Assembly: GCF_018069875.1 (NCBI RefSeq)
Contig: NZ_JAGQDF010000008.1
Location: 1-64,000 of the forward strand
Direction: 5' to 3'
Origin: Ideonella alba
GTDB taxonomy: Bacteria; Pseudomonadota; Gammaproteobacteria; Burkholderiales; Burkholderiaceae_C
Length of the DNA: 64,000 nucleotides
Shown piece by piece: positions 60,648-64,000 of the stretch; positions within the stretch are counted from its first letter, which is position 1, and every line of letters starts with the position of its first letter. Both the position numbers and the translations under genes were made by a program. A model generated the notes under the pieces. The model saw only the letters and a program-made list of their open reading frames with translations. It had not been told where the DNA came from and ran no database searches.

Positions 60648-62732
60648 ATGCCCCGAGCCTTTCTTCGCGCCACCGCGCTGGCGCTGCTGATTCCCGCCGC
60701 CGTGAAGGCGGCTGTCATCGACGCCGGCATCGATCAGCAGGTCAACATCGGCCAGACCACCCGCCTGACCGGCAGTGCGCTGAACCTGCACAACCTGCCG
60801 ATGAGCGGCACCCAGTGGACCCAGCTGGCCGGGCCGACCGTCACGCTGTCGAGCACCACGGTGCCCAACCCCACCTTTGTGGCGCCGTCGGTGACGCAGG
60901 ACACCGACCTGCGCTTTCGCTTCCAGGCGGTGGATGCCCAGGGCGCCACGCAGTCGGACGAGGTGGTGATCCGGGTGCGGGCCACGGCGTCCAACATGCC
61001 GCCGCTGCTGAGCATCGGTGCCAACCGCAGCGTCTACAAGTACGCCAACGGCCAGAGCTGCGCCAGCGGCTTCGACTACGACGGCACCATCGTCTCGCGC
61101 CAGTGGACGCAACTGAGCGGCCCGACGCTGAAGAACCTGGTGCTGCAGGATGGCCAGACCTGCATCAGCTACACCGTGCCGGGCGTCAAGAGCCTCAAGG
61201 AAGTGGTGTTCCAGGTGCTGGCCACCGACAACCAGGGCGCCACCAGCACCGATCTGCTGTCGCTGTGGCTGGTCCCGCAGCTGCCGCCGGTCACGCCGGA
61301 GCTGCAGGCCGGCGCCCGCCGGGTGCAGCTGAACTGGACGGCCGTCAACAAGGCCGCCAGCTACGAAGTCTGCCGCGCGCTGGTGGCCGTGCCCGACGTC
61401 GGCCAGTGCGCCAGCCTGGGCGGCCAGCTCACCACGCTCCCGGGCAAGGCCACCGCCTGGGTCGACACCAGCGTCGTGCCCGGCACCACCTACCACTATG
61501 CGCTGCGCGCCATCGACGGCGCCGGCGCGCCCGGCCGCGCCGGCAACAGCCGCAGCGTGCTGGCCCTGGACAGCAGCACCAGCGTGCTGCTGCGCGCCTA
61601 TGGCGGCAGCGGCCCCTCGGTCAGTGCCGACGGCCGCTATGTGGTCTTCACCACCGCAGCCACCCTGGTCTCGAACGACACCAATGGTGTCTACGACGTC
61701 TACCTGCACGACCGCCTGAACAACAGCTTTACGCTGGTCTCGACCAACCCGGCCGGGGTGTCGGGCAACGGCCTGTCGATGTGGGGCGCGATCAGCGGCG
61801 ATGGCCGCAGCGTGGTCTTCGAGTCGGGCGCGTCCGACCTGGTGGCCGGCGACGGCAATGGCTTCGCCGACATCTTCGTGCGCGACCTGCGCAGCGGCAC
61901 GACCAGCCTGGTCACCACCGGCAGCAACGGCAACAGCCGGGCGCCCAACATCAGCGCTGATGGCCGCTGGATCGCCTATGTGTCCCAGGCCAGCAACCTG
62001 GTGGCCGGCGACACCAACGGCGCGGCCGACCTGTTCGCCTTCGACCGCCAGAGCGGCCAGACCCAGCGCGTCTCGGTGCACACCGGTGGCGCGCAAAGCC
62101 AGGGCGTGCCCTACCTGATGACCCGCCCGCCCAGCCTCAGCGCCGACGGCCAGAAGATCGCCTTCGTCAGCGCCGCCAATGACCTGGTCGACGGCGACGG
62201 CAATGGCCAGCAGGACGCCTTCGTGCGCGACCTGGCGGCCGGCACCACGGTGCGCGTGGGCACCCAGGCGGATGTGCCGGTGCTGGCCGGCGATGGCCGC
62301 ACGGTGTTCTTCGCCTCCTGGGACAGCAGCCTGACGCCGGTGGCGTTCAGCAGCTGGGCGATGTTCAGCCGCGACCTGGGCACCGGCGCGCTGGCGATCG
62401 AGTCGGTCAATGCCAATGGCCTGGGCAGCAACGGCATGAGCTTCCTGGCCTCGGCCAGCCACGACGGCCGCTTCCTGGTGTTCGACTCCTTCGCCACCAA
62501 CCTGGTGGCCGGCAGCGGCACGCAGCAGCAGGTCTACCGGCGCGACCGCGTCACCGGCCAGCTGAGCCTGGTGTCGCAGAACAACGCCGGCACGGTCGCC
62601 AACGGCGCCTCGATGGACCCGGTGATCGCCCGCCTGAACCCCGGCGTGGTGGTGTTCTCGTCGGCCGGCACCAACCTGGATCCGCGCGATCCGGGCTCGT
62701 CGATCGACCTCTACGTGCGCGAGACGCCCTGA
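60648..62732 (+). CDS. Secreted PKD/fibronectin-like and PD40 propeller protein
   Basis: A 694-residue exported protein with signal peptide ending AAVKAA. Residues ~30-110 and ~115-210 are PKD/immunoglobulin-like (WTQLAGPTVTLSS, WTQLSGPTLKNL), ~220-300 is fibronectin III-like (VQLNWTAVNKAASYEVCRA), and the rest is a WD40-like PD40 propeller with repeats PSVSADGRYVVFTT, GAISGDGRSVVFES, PNISADGRWIAYVS and SLSADGQKIAFVS. ATG at 60648 is preferred over a TTG two codons earlier. It is an envelope or extracellular protein, probably for adhesion or polymer binding. No catalytic motif. Confidence 0.82.
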   Translation: MPRAFLRATALALLIPAAVKAAVIDAGIDQQVNIGQTTRLTGSALNLHNLPMSGTQWTQLAGPTVTLSSTTVPNPTFVAPSVTQDTDLRFRFQAVDAQGATQSDEVVIRVRATASNMPPLLSIGANRSVYKYANGQSCASGFDYDGTIVSRQWTQLSGPTLKNLVLQDGQTCISYTVPGVKSLKEVVFQVLATDNQGATSTDLLSLWLVPQLPPVTPELQAGARRVQLNWTAVNKAASYEVCRALVAVPDVGQCASLGGQLTTLPGKATAWVDTSVVPGTTYHYALRAIDGAGAPGRAGNSRSVLALDSSTSVLLRAYGGSGPSVSADGRYVVFTTAATLVSNDTNGVYDVYLHDRLNNSFTLVSTNPAGVSGNGLSMWGAISGDGRSVVFESGASDLVAGDGNGFADIFVRDLRSGTTSLVTTGSNGNSRAPNISADGRWIAYVSQASNLVAGDTNGAADLFAFDRQSGQTQRVSVHTGGAQSQGVPYLMTRPPSLSADGQKIAFVSAANDLVDGDGNGQQDAFVRDLAAGTTVRVGTQADVPVLAGDGRTVFFASWDSSLTPVAFSSWAMFSRDLGTGALAIESVNANGLGSNGMSFLASASHDGRFLVFDSFATNLVAGSGTQQQVYRRDRVTGQLSLVSQNNAGTVANGASMDPVIARLNPGVVVFSSAGTNLDPRDPGSSIDLYVRETP

Positions 62733-62736
62733 GCGC

Positions 62737-64000
62737 TCACTCGGCCAGCCGGCGCTGGGCGGCCGCGTACTCGACGTACTCGACCACGCCCAGGTCGGTG
62801 GCGCGGCGCCACTGGGCGCGGGCGGCGTCACGCTGCCCGGCGGCGGCCAGCAGCTCGCCGGCCACGTAGTGGGCCTCGGTCAGCGCCTCGGGGGGCTGGG
62901 ATTGGCGCTTCGCGGCCGCCAGCAGCGCCTCCAGGTCGATCTGCCCGGCGACATGCTCGATCAGCGGGCGCGGCCAGTCCTGCGGCCAGCCGCTGCTGGG
63001 TTGCTTCTCCAGCAGCGCGCTGGTGGCCTGGCCCAGGTGGCGCTGGGCCATCGCCCACCAGACCAGGCTGTAGCCGCGCTGCAGGGACGGACCGTCCTGC
63101 AGCAGCGGCTCGAGCGTGCCTGCGGCCGCAGCGTAGTCGCGCTGGGCGAACTGGGCGCGCGCCAGCAGCATCAGGGCGCCGGGCTGGCGCGGCTGGCGCT
63201 CCAGCACGCGACGGGCCAGCGCGCTGGCTTCGTCGGGGCGGCCGCGGGCCAGGGCGTTGGTGGCCGCGGCACTGAGGAACTCGCCATCGTCGGGCTGCAG
63301 CGTCAGGGCGCGGGCGAAATCGGCGCGCGCCTCCTCGATCTCGCCGAGGTGGTCGTTCTGGATGCCCCGCTGGTGCAGCGCCTGGGCCAGCAGCGCGGGC
63401 GGCAGCCGGCCGCCATCGACCTGGGCGTCGTGCACCGCGCGCAGGAAGCGGGCCTCGGCCTGGCGCTTGGTCCGCACCGGCAGCTTGCCGCGCTTCATAT
63501 CCTCTTCCAGCTCCCGCATCCGGGTCTGCAGGGCCTGTGCCCGGGCCAGGCTGAAGGGCAGCATCGACACCGTGCCGCCCAGCCGCGGCGTCAGCTTGGC
63601 CAGCCGGGTGATGTGCTCGCTCCAGTCGGCCGGCTCCACCCGGTCCATGCCCAGGCGCACCTCGCCGTGCATCTCGAATCGACGTGCCGTGACCTGCAGC
63701 CGGGTCTCCAGACGCACGCCGCCCACGCCATCCTCGAAGCGCTGCTGGACCGGCTCGCGCACGATGTCGTCCGGGAAATCGATGCGCACATCCTGCACGT
63801 AGCGCCCGGGCAGGCTCACCATCAGCGGCTGGCGGCGGCTGCTGGCCTTGGGCCAGATCAGCGCCTGCAGCGGCGCCCACAGCAGAACCTCGCCGACCAT
63901 CGCGCGCTGCTCCGGAAAGCGGAAGAAGCCGGGCACCGACAGGTTCAGCACCAGGGTCACGGCGTCGTCGTCGCTGGCATGCTCGATGCCCAGCGGCGCG
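62737..64000 (-). CDS. DUF3857/transglutaminase-type protein, C-terminal part with TPR (5' end outside window)
   Basis: The frame stays open to the right edge (…IEHASDDDAVTLVLN…), so the gene starts beyond the window and about 420 C-terminal residues are seen. The first ~150 visible residues look like the beta-rich end of a DUF3857/transglutaminase-like protein (VSLPGRYVQDVRIDFPDDI, RRFEMHGEVRLGM). The rest is a run of TPR repeats (HLGEIEEARADFARALTLQPDDGEF, ARRVLERQPRQPGALMLLARAQFAQRDYAAAA). Such proteins are periplasmic or membrane-bound; the export signal would be in the missing part. It runs convergent with the propeller gene, four bases apart. Function unknown. Confidence 0.75.
   Translation of the reverse strand, partial: APLGIEHASDDDAVTLVLNLSVPGFFRFPEQRAMVGEVLLWAPLQALIWPKASSRRQPLMVSLPGRYVQDVRIDFPDDIVREPVQQRFEDGVGGVRLETRLQVTARRFEMHGEVRLGMDRVEPADWSEHITRLAKLTPRLGGTVSMLPFSLARAQALQTRMRELEEDMKRGKLPVRTKRQAEARFLRAVHDAQVDGGRLPPALLAQALHQRGIQNDHLGEIEEARADFARALTLQPDDGEFLSAAATNALARGRPDEASALARRVLERQPRQPGALMLLARAQFAQRDYAAAAGTLEPLLQDGPSLQRGYSLVWWAMAQRHLGQATSALLEKQPSSGWPQDWPRPLIEHVAGQIDLEALLAAAKRQSQPPEALTEAHYVAGELLAAAGQRDAARAQWRRATDLGVVEYVEYAAAQRRLAE

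Overview
The window is uniformly GC-rich (about 70% by eye) chromosomal DNA from a beta-proteobacterium, most likely a Burkholderiales member of the Rubrivivax/Leptothrix/Ideonella type. Pointers are an orphan Bug-type solute receptor, a BktB-like thiolase, a Fur-controlled TonB/PiuC iron cluster, a class II (B12) ribonucleotide reductase, a hoxFUYHW NAD-reducing hydrogenase, and short G-tract hairpin repeats common between genes in that order. The exception is the first ~1.3 kb, which has visibly lower GC and is accessory DNA.

Layout. 1-1330: the 3' end of an IS110-family element abuts, and appears inserted into, an integron attC site. That attC belongs to one gene cassette (unknown 183-aa protein, minus strand, TTG start), followed by an attI-like site and a LexA-like box; no integrase gene is present. 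1448-11199: an AraC-family regulator diverges from a tightly packed catabolic operon (Bug receptor, amidase, aldehyde dehydrogenase, class III transaminase, Tm-1-like protein, HAD hydrolase, APC permease). The enzymes suggest amide or lactam opening, transamination and aldehyde oxidation. 11312-24453: an aromatic amine dehydrogenase cluster in the order aauB-E-D-A, two c-type cytochromes, then an envelope module (DUF1329, DUF1302, MMPL/RND transporter, YCF48-like propeller), a second AraC regulator of the same type and an acyl-CoA synthetase. 24454-26787: a repeat-bearing spacer, an HTH protein, a small lipoprotein, and a TerC-family protein behind a yybP-ykoY (manganese) riboswitch. 26788-32899: a minus-strand iron-uptake operon, tonB-exbB-exbD-receptor-piuC plus an FMN-dependent 2-hydroxyacid oxidase, with a Fur box ahead of tonB.

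33028-45902: mixed genes: an EF-G paralogue, a secreted discoidin-like protein, AMP nucleosidase, an M14 carboxypeptidase, a TPR-GGDEF protein, beta-ketothiolase, an orphan FliA-type sigma factor, a membrane GGDEF protein and a flavoprotein dehydrogenase. 46020-52993: hoxF-U-Y-H-W, read behind a CHASE-PAS-GGDEF protein. 53072-64000: a cysteine-rich small protein, SoxR divergent from a VOC gene with a MerR-type 19-bp-spaced promoter and SoxR box between them, a fourth GGDEF protein, a chemotaxis receptor, nrdJ, a secreted PKD/propeller protein, and a TPR protein running off the right edge.

The parts suggest a versatile heterotroph that uses amines and amides, can oxidise hydrogen to make NADH, scavenges iron and invests in c-di-GMP signalling. 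The least ordinary region is the left edge (integron remnant plus IS110 insertion). No tRNA, rRNA or CRISPR array was seen, and no gene-free stretch exceeds 300 bases.
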